Shown: piece after piece, positions 1-7,334 of the stretch
Layout: each line of letters opens with the position of its first letter
Numbering within the stretch: the stretch's first letter is position 1
NCBI GenBank assembly: GCA_964595055.1
Contig: CAZQOV010000089.1
Location: 1 to 12,872 of the forward strand
Direction of reading: 5' to 3'
Origin: CAYRTD01 sp964595055
GTDB lineage: Bacteria > Bacteroidota > Bacteroidia > Bacteroidales > GCA-2748055
DNA: 12,872 bases
Made by a program: the position numbers and the translations under genes
The notes under the pieces: generated by a model
Database searches by the model: none
What the model saw: the letters and a program-made list of their open reading frames with translations, nothing else
Told to the model about the DNA's origin: nothing

Positions 1-570
1 TATATCAAGGTGATTCGTAGGTTCGTCAAGCAAAAGAATATCCGGTTTATCCAAAAGTACCATGGCCAGGGCAAGCCTTTTTTTCTGGCCTCCAGACAGT
101 TCAAAGACCCTTTGGTTTAAATCCCTGATAGCAAAACGATCCAGCATTTCTTCTACTCTTCTTTCATAATCCCACGACCCGTTTATCTCCATTTTAGCAG
201 TAATTTCAGCAAGCTTCGCTTCAGTTTCCGGGGTATTTTTCTCGGAATGCCGTTTTAGTACTTTTTCATATTCACTTTTAATGGAAAGAATATGAGTACT
301 ATGGGTTTTGATTATTTCCCTGATGCTTTTGTTTTCATTAAATTCGGGCTCCTGACTTAAATAGGAAAGACGGGTATTTTCACTTATGATTACCTGACCC
401 TCATCAGGCACATCGACTTTTGCCAGGATATTCAGCAGGCTGGTTTTTCCGGTTCCGTTGGCTGCTATCAAGGCTGCCTTATCCCCTTTGCTAATGGCAA
501 CATTAAGTGAGGAGAAAAGAATTCTTTCCCCAAAATTTTTTTCAATATTTTCGGCAGAGAGGTAAATCAT
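1..570 (-). CDS. ABC-F family ATPase (Uup-like), N-terminal half, truncated by window edge
   Basis: This is the first 190 residues of a soluble duplicated-ATPase (ABC-F) protein; the 3' part lies beyond position 1. The ATG is at 570-568 and the frame stays open to the edge. A complete first nucleotide-binding domain is visible: Walker A AANGTGKT (residues 36-43, with Ala in place of the usual first Gly), Q-loop Gln in LSQEPEF (about 73), signature LSGGQ (158-162), and Walker B ILLLDE running into the ABC-F hallmark PTNHLD (178-189). There are no membrane segments. ABC-F proteins act on ribosomes (translation rescue, assembly or antibiotic protection) rather than in transport. The signature-to-Walker layout resembles Uup, but the linker and C-terminal domain that would separate Uup from EttA-like or resistance members are not visible. 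The gene begins 24 bp after the typA stop, so the two are probably cotranscribed, which fits a shared ribosome-linked role. A weak AAAGG lies upstream of the ATG. Confidence 0.9.
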   Translation of the reverse strand, partial: MIYLSAENIEKNFGERILFSSLNVAISKGDKAALIAANGTGKTSLLNILAKVDVPDEGQVIISENTRLSYLSQEPEFNENKSIREIIKTHSTHILSIKSEYEKVLKRHSEKNTPETEAKLAEITAKMEINGSWDYERRVEEMLDRFAIRDLNQRVFELSGGQKKRLALAMVLLDKPDILLLDEPTNHLDI

Positions 571-594
571 GGTTTGGCCTTTTAGGTCTAGAAC

Positions 595-2361
595 CTATAA
601 TGAGATCTTTCTCATTCTTATATTCTTCGGGGTGATTTCAAGGTATTCATCATCTTTAATATATTCCATAGCTTCTTCAAGAGAGAACTCTACTTTTGGA
701 GCTATTTTTGCTGCTTCGTCAGATCCTGCAGCACGAATGTTGGTAAGCTTTTTTGCCTTGGTTATGTTCACTTCAAGATCTCCTTCCCGATTATGTTCTC
801 CGATTACCTGTCCCCGGTATACTTTTTCCCCAGGATCAATGAAAAACTTTCCCCTGTCCTGCAATCTGTCCAGCGAAAAAGCCAGAGCCTGCCCGGTTTC
901 TGATGACACCAGGGATCCGTTTTGTCTATCCTTTATATTTTCCTTTGTTTTGGCATATTCAGTGAACCGATGGTTCATAATTGCCTCACCTGAAGTGAGG
1001 GTTAACAAAATATTTCTGAGCCCGATCAGTCCCCTGGAAGGGATATAAAATTCCAGATGAATGAGATCTCCTTTAGGTTCCATGATCAACATTTCTCCTT
1101 TCCTGCGGGTAACTTGTTCAATAACTTTTCCTGAATGTTCTTCAGGAACTTCCACTATGAGGGTTTCATAAGGCTCACATTTAACTCCCTCAATATCTTT
1201 CATTATTACCCTGGGTTTCCCTACCTGCAGTTCATATCCTTCTCTTCTCATGGTCTCAAGAAGTACAGATAGATGAAGAACTCCTCTTCCATGAACGTTG
1301 AACCGGTCTTCTGAATGGGTTTCTTCTACGCGCAGAGCAAGGTTTTTTTCCGTTTCCTTCAATAATCTGTCTCTTAAGTGTCTTGAAGTAACATATTTTC
1401 CTTCCTGACCAAAGAAAGGCGAATTGTTAATCAGAAACAACATGCTCATTGTGGGTTCGTCAATCGAGATCCTGGGTAAAGCTTCAGGAGATTCAAGATC
1501 GGCCAGGGTATCTCCTATCTCAAAATCTTCGAGCCCGACAATTGCACAAATGTCTCCACTTCTTACATGATTTACCTTTTCTCTTGCTAAACCTTCAAAT
1601 ATATGCAGTTCTTTGATCTTTACTTTCGATTTTTGCCCGGCTTTTCTGCACAGGGTATATTCCCTGCTTTCATACAGATCCCCCCTGAACACTCTTCCAA
1701 TGGCAATTCTCCCTATAAAACTGGAGTAATCGAGGGATGCGATTTGCATTTGAGGGCTGCCGTCATGATAAGGTGCTTCCGGGATTTCCTCGATAATTGC
1801 TTCTAACAATGGGATAATATTTTTACCTGGCTTCCTCCAGTCGGTACTCATCCAACCCTGCTTGGCCGATCCGAAAACCGTATGAAAATTCAATTGTTCC
1901 TCCGAAGCGTCCAGGTTGTACATTAATTCAAACACATCCTGTTGCGCATCATCGGGTCGGCAATTTTCTTTATCTACTTTATTGATCACTACTATGGGCT
2001 TAAGACCCAATTCAATGGCTTTACCGAGCACGAACCGGGTTTGAGGCATGGGGCCTTCGAAAGCATCTACCAGTAAAAGAACCCCATCGGCCATCTTCAA
2101 CACTCTTTCTACTTCACCGCCAAAATCAGCATGGCCGGGAGTATCAATCAGGTTGATCTTAACATCCTTGTATCTTACGGAAACATTCTTTGAAAGAATG
2201 GTTATTCCTCTTTCCCGCTCAAGATCATTACTATCGAGTATAAGCTCCGGATTTTCCTTCCGGGTATCCATGGCTTTACACTCATAGATTATTTTATCGA
2301 CCAGGGTTGTTTTTCCATGGTCAACATGTGCTATTATTGCGACGTTTCTAATTTCTTTCAT
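595..2361 (-). CDS. typA: Translational GTPase TypA/BipA
   Basis: Full-length (588 aa) ribosome-binding GTPase of the EF-G/LepA superfamily, known for roles in 50S assembly and in growth at low temperature or under stress. All G motifs are present: G1 AHVDHGKT (11-18), G2 region RERGIT (49-54), G3 DTPGH (73-77), G4 NKVD (127-130) and a G5-like GSAKQG further on. The GTPase domain is followed by the EF-Tu-like domain II, EF-G-like domains III and V, and the BipA-specific C-terminal region (about 485-588). Length and order are normal for the family (about 600 aa). The ATG at 2361-2359 opens directly into MKEIRNVAIIAHVDHGKTT, the expected N-terminus. The gene is followed after 24 bp by the ABC-F gene. 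An 80-bp gap separates it from the upstream gene and holds a possible -7 promoter element. Confidence 0.97.
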   Translation of the reverse strand: MKEIRNVAIIAHVDHGKTTLVDKIIYECKAMDTRKENPELILDSNDLERERGITILSKNVSVRYKDVKINLIDTPGHADFGGEVERVLKMADGVLLLVDAFEGPMPQTRFVLGKAIELGLKPIVVINKVDKENCRPDDAQQDVFELMYNLDASEEQLNFHTVFGSAKQGWMSTDWRKPGKNIIPLLEAIIEEIPEAPYHDGSPQMQIASLDYSSFIGRIAIGRVFRGDLYESREYTLCRKAGQKSKVKIKELHIFEGLAREKVNHVRSGDICAIVGLEDFEIGDTLADLESPEALPRISIDEPTMSMLFLINNSPFFGQEGKYVTSRHLRDRLLKETEKNLALRVEETHSEDRFNVHGRGVLHLSVLLETMRREGYELQVGKPRVIMKDIEGVKCEPYETLIVEVPEEHSGKVIEQVTRRKGEMLIMEPKGDLIHLEFYIPSRGLIGLRNILLTLTSGEAIMNHRFTEYAKTKENIKDRQNGSLVSSETGQALAFSLDRLQDRGKFFIDPGEKVYRGQVIGEHNREGDLEVNITKAKKLTNIRAAGSDEAAKIAPKVEFSLEEAMEYIKDDEYLEITPKNIRMRKISL

Positions 2362-2380
2362 TCATATTTATTTGAGGGCG

Positions 2381-2388
2381 CAAAAATA
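2381..2388 (-). promoter_or_regulatory. Possible Bacteroidota -7 element upstream of typA
   Basis: On the minus strand this reads TATTTTTG, a match to the Bacteroidota TAnnTTTG -7 consensus, ending 19 bp before the typA ATG. I see no TTTG-type -33 element at the right distance. The 80-bp gap makes an independent promoter plausible, but the call rests on one short motif in AT-rich DNA. Confidence 0.3.
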
Positions 2389-2441
2389 GTTAAAAAAGAC
2401 TGAATAATATCCTACCGGAGGTCTAAAGATATAACCCAACC

Positions 2442-3122
2442 TTAAAAGATTATCTCATTCTGATAATAATACCATGATATATCGGCATAGTTATATTTCT
2501 TTTTATCATTCAGTCTTCCCCATGGAAAAAATTTTTTATTCATATATGCTTCGATATCTTTTCCCGATGCAAGAAAATCATAATTATATGCTGTGCTTAA
2601 AAACCTCAGGTGGTATTTTAGCCTTTCATTTTCTAAATAACCGTAGTTCTTTTCCATATATGACTGAAAAGCGAAGATGTAATGAATTTGTGAATCCAAT
2701 GATTTTAAACGATCTATTCTTTCGGCTCTTATTTTTACCGGATCAGTTGCATTGTATTCAAAGAAATCCCTGAATTTTTTTAAATAATCATTTTTCTTTA
2801 CCTGTTCTTCAATTTTTTCAGCAAATGAGGGTTTAATTTGAAAGGGTCCGATGGAAAAATCGGCCATACCTGTGTTTACATAGACAACTTCCAGTGTATT
2901 TTTTTCTAAAATATCCCGGATAAGGTTATATCTTATTAACTCGGGAAAAACAATCGCCCGTGTCCTGGAAGGATCCTGTTGATAAACAACAGATAAAGAA
3001 TCGATAAAATCTTCCTTTTCCTTCAGCATATGAACTGCCTCAACATAATCCTCAGCAAAAATTGCTTTAAAATCCTCGCAATATCCGTTCAGCAGACTTG
3101 TAAAAAACAGAAAAAATATCAT
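2442..3122 (-). CDS. Small exported protein with lysozyme/SLT-like motif pattern, unknown function
   Basis: The protein has 226 aa. The first 15 residues are strongly hydrophobic (MIFFLFFTSLLNGYC) and look like a signal peptide, although the usual Lys/Arg before the core is missing and the sequence before Cys15 is not a good lipobox. The mature part contains FPELIRYN (59-66) followed by GMADFSIGPFQIKPSF (85-100). A conserved Glu in a P-E-L segment followed by G-x-F-Q-I-x-P resembles the catalytic Glu and GLMQI-P pattern of soluble lytic transglycosylases and lysozymes, so Glu61 would be the candidate catalytic residue. The C-terminal half is helical, Lys/Tyr-rich and has no family I recognise. 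The ATG overlaps the stop of the symporter gene upstream by 4 bp (ATGA), so the two are translationally coupled. No in-frame ATG/GTG/TTG exists further upstream before a stop. A wall-cleaving role is inference. Confidence 0.75.
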   Translation of the reverse strand: MIFFLFFTSLLNGYCEDFKAIFAEDYVEAVHMLKEKEDFIDSLSVVYQQDPSRTRAIVFPELIRYNLIRDILEKNTLEVVYVNTGMADFSIGPFQIKPSFAEKIEEQVKKNDYLKKFRDFFEYNATDPVKIRAERIDRLKSLDSQIHYIFAFQSYMEKNYGYLENERLKYHLRFLSTAYNYDFLASGKDIEAYMNKKFFPWGRLNDKKKYNYADISWYYYQNEIIF

Positions 3123-4495
3123 TTGACAGACTTTTTGTCTTTTAACATTGAGAAGTATCTTTTTGTTTCTCTTTTAACATGAGGTGAAAGAAGTACAGCC
3201 CCGATCATGGTTGGAAAAGCCATTAAAGCATAAGCACTGTCAAAGATACTGATAACCACGCTGAGAGAAGAAACTGTTCCAAGGCTGATACTTAAAACGT
3301 AGAGGTATTTGTAAATACTACTGTAACGGATTCCGAATACAAATGAAAAACACTTGGTTCCATAGTATGGAAAAGCAAATAAGGTGGTAAGCGAGAAAAT
3401 TGCGGCACAGACTATCAGGATATAATTACCTATAACAGGAATTCCCAGTGAAAAAGCGTTTGCTGTAAGGCCTATACCTTCATCATATCCGTGAATATTG
3501 GCTCCGGTTATAATAATGGCAAGAGCGGTCATGGTACAAACAATAATTGTATCTATAAAAGGACCGAGCATGGCAACCAGACCTTCCCTTACGGGCTCAG
3601 CGGTTTTGGCGGCTCCATGTGCCATGGGGGCTGTTCCTATTCCCGCTTCATTGGAAAAAGCCGCCCTTCTGAACCCCATAACAATCATTGAACCCAGGGA
3701 ACCGCCCAGTACTGCATCCGCACGAAAAGCATCATGGAATATCATTTTAAATCCCGGAATTACCTGTCCTATATTTGTTATAATGATGTACAGGACAGAA
3801 ATGATATAAAGTATAACCATAAATGGTACCAGGCTGCCGGCTACTTTCCCTATACGTTTTATTCCCCCAAAAAGAACCAGGGAAACTATCAGCGTAATTA
3901 ACAACCCAATGATCAGTTTCATGATGGTGGTATCATTTAAACCTGCCGGAACGAGGATTATATCAATTATTGCCTGGCTCAATTGGTTTGCCTGGAATAT
4001 TGGGGAAACACCAACCATTCCTGCAATGGAGAAAAAAATTGCAAGTGGTTTCCATTTTTTCCCCAAACCCTCGGTGATATAGTACATTGGCCCTCCCTGT
4101 AAATCTCCTTCACTGTCTTTCCCACGGAACATAACCGCAAGCGTACAGGTAAAATACTTGGTAAGAATTCCAAGAAAAGCACTGATCCACATCCAGAAAA
4201 TGGTGCCCGGTCCTCCCATTGCCAATGCCACGGCTACCCCGCTGATGTTTCCCATCCCTACAGTTCCTGCCAGTGCAGTGGAAAGCGCCTGATAATGGTT
4301 TATTTGTCCGGGCTCATCAGGATTGTCATATTTCCCGGTTAACACTTTCATTGTATGGGACAGATAGCGTAAGGGTTTCAATCTTGAATAAATAAAGAAA
4401 TAACTACCCCCCAGAAAAAGTAAGAGCAAAAGCGGAGTTCCCCAAATGAAGTTACTGAAACGAATGAGCGCCTCTCCAACCGGACCATGTTCCAT
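3119..4495 (-). CDS. Sodium:alanine/glycine symporter, AGCS family
   Basis: A 458-aa polytopic inner-membrane protein with about ten to eleven hydrophobic helices across its whole length. Family hallmarks are clear: GTVGMGNISGVA (77-88), GGPGTIFWMW (94-103), GGPMYYI after a charged loop (around 134-140), and NEAGIGTAPMAHGAAKT (around 280-298). These glycine-rich segments line the Na+ and amino-acid site in AGCS transporters (DagA/AlsT type), which take up alanine or glycine with Na+. Length is typical. The true substrate cannot be read from sequence. It is the first gene of a two-gene unit with the coupled lysozyme-like protein (4-bp overlap at 3119-3122). The 106-bp gap to msrA upstream on the same strand suggests a separate promoter; TAGTTTTA about 20 bp before the start is only a near match to the Bacteroidota -7 element. 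Confidence 0.94.
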   Translation of the reverse strand: MEHGPVGEALIRFSNFIWGTPLLLLLFLGGSYFFIYSRLKPLRYLSHTMKVLTGKYDNPDEPGQINHYQALSTALAGTVGMGNISGVAVALAMGGPGTIFWMWISAFLGILTKYFTCTLAVMFRGKDSEGDLQGGPMYYITEGLGKKWKPLAIFFSIAGMVGVSPIFQANQLSQAIIDIILVPAGLNDTTIMKLIIGLLITLIVSLVLFGGIKRIGKVAGSLVPFMVILYIISVLYIIITNIGQVIPGFKMIFHDAFRADAVLGGSLGSMIVMGFRRAAFSNEAGIGTAPMAHGAAKTAEPVREGLVAMLGPFIDTIIVCTMTALAIIITGANIHGYDEGIGLTANAFSLGIPVIGNYILIVCAAIFSLTTLFAFPYYGTKCFSFVFGIRYSSIYKYLYVLSISLGTVSSLSVVISIFDSAYALMAFPTMIGAVLLSPHVKRETKRYFSMLKDKKSVK

Positions 4496-4601
4496 AGAAG
4501 ATAATTTCGGGTAAAACTAGGCAAAAAAAAGGAAATTGCCATTCCATGACGGATCCTCAGTTCGGATTTCCAGGTACTTCCGGATAAGGTTCAGAAGCAG
4601 T

Positions 4602-5228
4602 TTAACGCTGCATTTTCTTTATTTTCTCACTATGATCTTCCCTCAATTTTTTCAGTTTTGGCTCAATTACCACACTGCAATAAGCTTGATCCGGATTTTT
4701 TTCAAAATAATTCTGATGATAATCTTCTGCTGCATAAAAGTTTTTAAGTTCTTCTACAGAGGTAACAATGGATTCTTTAAAATATCCGGAGGTATTTAGC
4801 TGGTCAATTTTTATTTCTGCCAGACGCTTCTGTTCATCGTTGTGATAAAAGATGACAGAGCGATATTGGGTTCCTACATCCGCACCCTGGCGGTTAAGGG
4901 TTGTGGGATCATGGGTTTTAAAAAAAATATCCAGCAATTCTGAGTAAGAAATAATTTCGGGATAATAGCTAATTTGCACTACTTCGGCATGACCGGTACG
5001 ACCAGTAGTAACTTCCCGGTAAGAGGGGTTAATGACATCTCCTCCTGAATATCCCGAGACCACTTCATTTACTCCTTTTACTTCTTCGAATATGGCTTCT
5101 GTACACCAGAAACAACCTCCGCCGAATGTTGCATGTTCTTCCTTCATACCGCTTTCATTTAAGTTTAACTGGGCATTCCCTGTAATTGTAATCATTAATA
5201 ATCCTAATATTGTTGTTATCCTTATCAT
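4602..5228 (-). CDS. msrA: Peptide-methionine (S)-S-oxide reductase MsrA, probably exported
   Basis: A 208-aa methionine sulfoxide reductase specific for the S epimer, repairing oxidised methionines in proteins. The catalytic motif GCFWCTEA (38-45) has Cys39 as the attacking nucleophile. SGYSGG, GRTGHAEVV, FFKTHDPTTLNRQGADVGTQYRS and AEDYHQNY are all family-conserved blocks, and a further Cys in QAYCSVV near residue 184 can serve in recycling. The first 19 residues (MIRITTILGLLMITITGNAQ) form a signal peptide with a likely cleavage after NA, placing the enzyme in the periplasm. A cytosolic form would require starting at Met28, which lies just before the domain. It carries no fused MsrB domain, and no msrB is visible nearby. 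It is transcribed away from amrS, with which it shares a 245-bp intergenic region. Confidence 0.95.
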   Translation of the reverse strand: MIRITTILGLLMITITGNAQLNLNESGMKEEHATFGGGCFWCTEAIFEEVKGVNEVVSGYSGGDVINPSYREVTTGRTGHAEVVQISYYPEIISYSELLDIFFKTHDPTTLNRQGADVGTQYRSVIFYHNDEQKRLAEIKIDQLNTSGYFKESIVTSVEELKNFYAAEDYHQNYFEKNPDQAYCSVVIEPKLKKLREDHSEKIKKMQR

Positions 5229-5356
5229 ATTAGTTAAACAGTTTTTTCAATGAATTGTTGGGTTTTATAAGAGGAAAGTTCAGTCTGCATAAGATGAACC
5301 TACTCCGGGAAAGCAAAAAAATGTTCGTCAAATATTTTCCAAAAGAAAAAGCGGAT

Positions 5357-5368
5357 CGGTTTAAACCG
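5357..5368. repeat. 12-bp palindrome CGGTTTAAACCG in msrA/amrS intergenic region
   Basis: A perfect 12-bp inverted repeat, flanked by AGCGG (5350-5354) and CCGCT (5366-5370), which can alternatively pair as a 5-bp stem. It lies between divergent genes, so it cannot be a terminator of either one. It could be an operator or a leader hairpin, but no regulator is evident. Confidence 0.4.
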
Positions 5369-5407
5369 CTCCAACCATTCTTGCAAAACTCTGTATAACA
5401 TTTATTT

Positions 5408-5419
5408 AAAACATGTTTT
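5408..5419. repeat. 12-bp palindrome AAAACATGTTTT upstream of amrS
   Basis: A perfect 12-bp inverted repeat 19 bp upstream of the TTG of the candidate amrS promoter. It is AT-rich, so chance is possible, but position and symmetry suit a dimeric regulator binding upstream of the promoter. The regulator is not known. Confidence 0.35.
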
Positions 5420-5437
5420 GTATTAGCTCCTGGCCGC

Positions 5438-5468
5438 TTGACCGGTTTTTTAATACTTCATAAATTTG
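5438..5468 (+). promoter_or_regulatory. Candidate Bacteroidota promoter of the amrS-amrB-amrA operon
   Basis: TTG at 5438-5440, exactly 20 bp of spacer, then TAAATTTG at 5461-5468, which matches the Bacteroidota -7 consensus TAnnTTTG. The -7 element ends only 5 bp before the ATG at 5474. Transcription would therefore start at or within a few bases of the start codon, giving a leaderless or nearly leaderless mRNA. Confidence 0.5.
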
Positions 5469-5473
5469 ATAAT

Positions 5474-6481
5474 ATGAAGAAAACTCATGAAGCAAAATAT
5501 TATAAAAAGCTCAACGGAAAAGTTCATTGCTTTCTTTGTCCTCATAATTGTAAAATTTCGGAAGGTGAGTATGGGATATGCAGGGTAAGAAAAAACGAAG
5601 GCGGTAGGTTAATCGCAAAAGTATATGGGAAATTGATAGCCAGACATACCGATCCGATTGAGAAAAAGCCGCTTTACCATTTTTTTCCGGGAAAAAATAT
5701 TCTTTCCGTAGGAACCGTAGGTTGTAATTTAAAGTGTTTCTTTTGTCAAAATTGTGATATTTCGCAGGCTGGAGCGGAACAGTATGACCATATACCCGAT
5801 ACCTCACCCGATGAACTTATCAGACTTGCTTCCATAGATGAAGGTAATATCGGAATTGCCTATACCTATAACGAACCTTCCATCAATTTTGAATATATTG
5901 CAGATTCAGCAAATAAGGCGAGAAAGAAGAATCTGAGAAATGTTATGGTCTCGAATGGCTTTATTTCCATGAATGCTCTTAAAGAATTGATTCCGCTCAT
6001 CGATGCGTTCAATATCGACCTGAAAGCTTTTTCAAATGAATTTTACCGCAAATACACAAAATCTGAGATTAAAAATGTGAAAGAAAGTCTGATTGAGGTA
6101 GGACAGTCTCCCAGCCACCTGGAAATAACCTTTCTGATAATTCCGGGCTTAAATGATAATGAAGAGGAATTCAAAGAAATGCTAAGATGGATTGATTCCA
6201 ATTTCGGAGAAAACCAGGTTTTGCATTTATCCCGTTATTTTCCAGGTTACCGATCCGATATTCCCCCGACTCCTGTTTCTACCCTCAAATTTTTCAGAGA
6301 GATGGCTTTGGAAAAACTGAATTACGTTTTCCTGGGAAACGTTGCCGAACCTGAGTCGCAGAATAGCTATTGTCCCGATTGCGGAAAACTGCTTATAAAA
6401 AGAGGATACAGAGTGAGTGTTGAACTTGACAGTCATGGGAAATGCCCTGACTGCAAAAGAAAAATACTAAATTATTATTAA
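5474..6481 (+). CDS. amrS: AmmeMemoRadiSam system radical SAM enzyme
   Basis: A 335-aa radical SAM enzyme of the branch related to pyruvate formate-lyase activating enzyme. The [4Fe-4S]/SAM motif is CNLKCFFC (Cys84, 88, 91), with an extra Cys94. YTYNEPS is the conserved block of this branch. An N-terminal four-Cys group (Cys19, 22, 26, 36: CxxC-x3-C-x9-C) and a C-terminal zinc-ribbon pair (CPDC 300-303 and CPDC 324-327) are typical of the AmrS family and suggest extra metal sites. No signal peptide is present, so it is cytosolic. I choose the ATG at 5474; an in-frame TTG at 5438 would add 12 residues but falls inside the putative promoter. Its stop is immediately followed by the amrB ATG with no gap, so the operon is compact. 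The substrate of AmrS is not established; its partner proteins are natural candidates (inference). Confidence 0.95.
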   Translation: MKKTHEAKYYKKLNGKVHCFLCPHNCKISEGEYGICRVRKNEGGRLIAKVYGKLIARHTDPIEKKPLYHFFPGKNILSVGTVGCNLKCFFCQNCDISQAGAEQYDHIPDTSPDELIRLASIDEGNIGIAYTYNEPSINFEYIADSANKARKKNLRNVMVSNGFISMNALKELIPLIDAFNIDLKAFSNEFYRKYTKSEIKNVKESLIEVGQSPSHLEITFLIIPGLNDNEEEFKEMLRWIDSNFGENQVLHLSRYFPGYRSDIPPTPVSTLKFFREMALEKLNYVFLGNVAEPESQNSYCPDCGKLLIKRGYRVSVELDSHGKCPDCKRKILNYY

Positions 6482-7324
6482 ATGAATACTGAAGGTAAAA
6501 TACGAAAAGCCTGGGTTGCCGGCAAATTCTACCCGGCAAAGGAAAATGACCTCAATGACCTTATGGGTTCAATTCTCCGTAAAGAATTAAAGCACATAAA
6601 TTTTGATCCCACAGATAAAAAAATCATCGGAGCCATTCTTCCCCATGCCGGTCACATTTATTCGGGATATCAGACGGTGCATTTCTTTGAGGCACTTAAA
6701 AAGAGTCAACAAAAAATCGAAAGTTTCATCATCTTGCATCCATTTCACAGGGGTGGCTTTCATGATTATGCTACCGATGAAAATGATTTCTGGAATTCTC
6801 CCTTTGGGGATATCCGTCTGGATAAAGCATTCATTGACAGAATGGATATCTATTCCTCGTCTGATATGCATAAATGGGAACATTCAGCTGAGGTCATTAT
6901 TCCTTTTATCCAATATTTCAACTTTGGAGAAAAAAAGATTATTCCCATTGGGATCAGTTGGCAGCATCCCGAAAGCGCAAAGGAAATTGCGCAGAAAATC
7001 TATTCTGCAAATACAACAAACAACCAGGAATTATGCATTCTCGCCTCTTCCGATTTTTCTCATTTTGTAAATCCTGAAGAAGGAAAACGAAAGGATCAGA
7101 AAGCGCTTGATAAAATCATGGAATTCGATCCAGAGGGATTATATCAGGTAATAACCGACAATAACCTCAGCATTTGTGGTTATGGTCCGATAATGACACT
7201 CTTGTACTACTGTCGTTTTTTGAATGAAAAGGTTAAAGTAGAAATTCTGGCTAGAGGTCACTCTGGTGAAATTTCCACATCACAGGAGGTTGTAGATTAC
7301 ATATCCATGATATTTTATATTTAA
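6482..7324 (+). CDS. amrB: AmmeMemoRadiSam system protein B (MEMO1 family)
   Basis: A 280-aa cytosolic protein of the MEMO family, whose fold resembles class III extradiol dioxygenases and whose human member MEMO1 is a metal-binding protein linked to signalling and iron/copper handling. Conserved pieces are RKAWVAGKFYP near the start, PHAG (54-57, His55), HPFH (86-89, His89), EHSAEVIIPF (133-142), SSDFSHF (189-195) and ICGYGP (231-236, Cys232). His55, His89 and Cys232 correspond to the metal-binding His/His/Cys set of human MEMO1. Where most relatives have G-P-(S/N)-H, this one has H-P-F-H, placing a second His three residues before the ligand. The ATG follows the amrS stop directly, and amrA begins 10 bp after its own stop. 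Which reaction it performs, if any, is unknown. Confidence 0.95.
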   Translation: MNTEGKIRKAWVAGKFYPAKENDLNDLMGSILRKELKHINFDPTDKKIIGAILPHAGHIYSGYQTVHFFEALKKSQQKIESFIILHPFHRGGFHDYATDENDFWNSPFGDIRLDKAFIDRMDIYSSSDMHKWEHSAEVIIPFIQYFNFGEKKIIPIGISWQHPESAKEIAQKIYSANTTNNQELCILASSDFSHFVNPEEGKRKDQKALDKIMEFDPEGLYQVITDNNLSICGYGPIMTLLYYCRFLNEKVKVEILARGHSGEISTSQEVVDYISMIFYI

Positions 7325-7334
7325 GCTAGAAGTC

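Noticed and set aside
569..1048. Open frame of 159 codons on the plus strand opposite typA
   Set aside because: It is antisense to a clearly conserved gene, has no recognisable domain, and is a shadow frame.
4523..4545. Possible terminator after msrA (GGAA/TTCC stem with a T run on the minus strand)
   Set aside because: The stem is only 4 bp with a 7-nt loop; too weak to call in AT-rich DNA.
5438..5473. TTG start extending amrS by 12 residues
   Set aside because: The extension overlaps the TTG-N20-TAAATTTG promoter motif and adds a non-family N-terminus; the ATG at 5474 gives the normal start.
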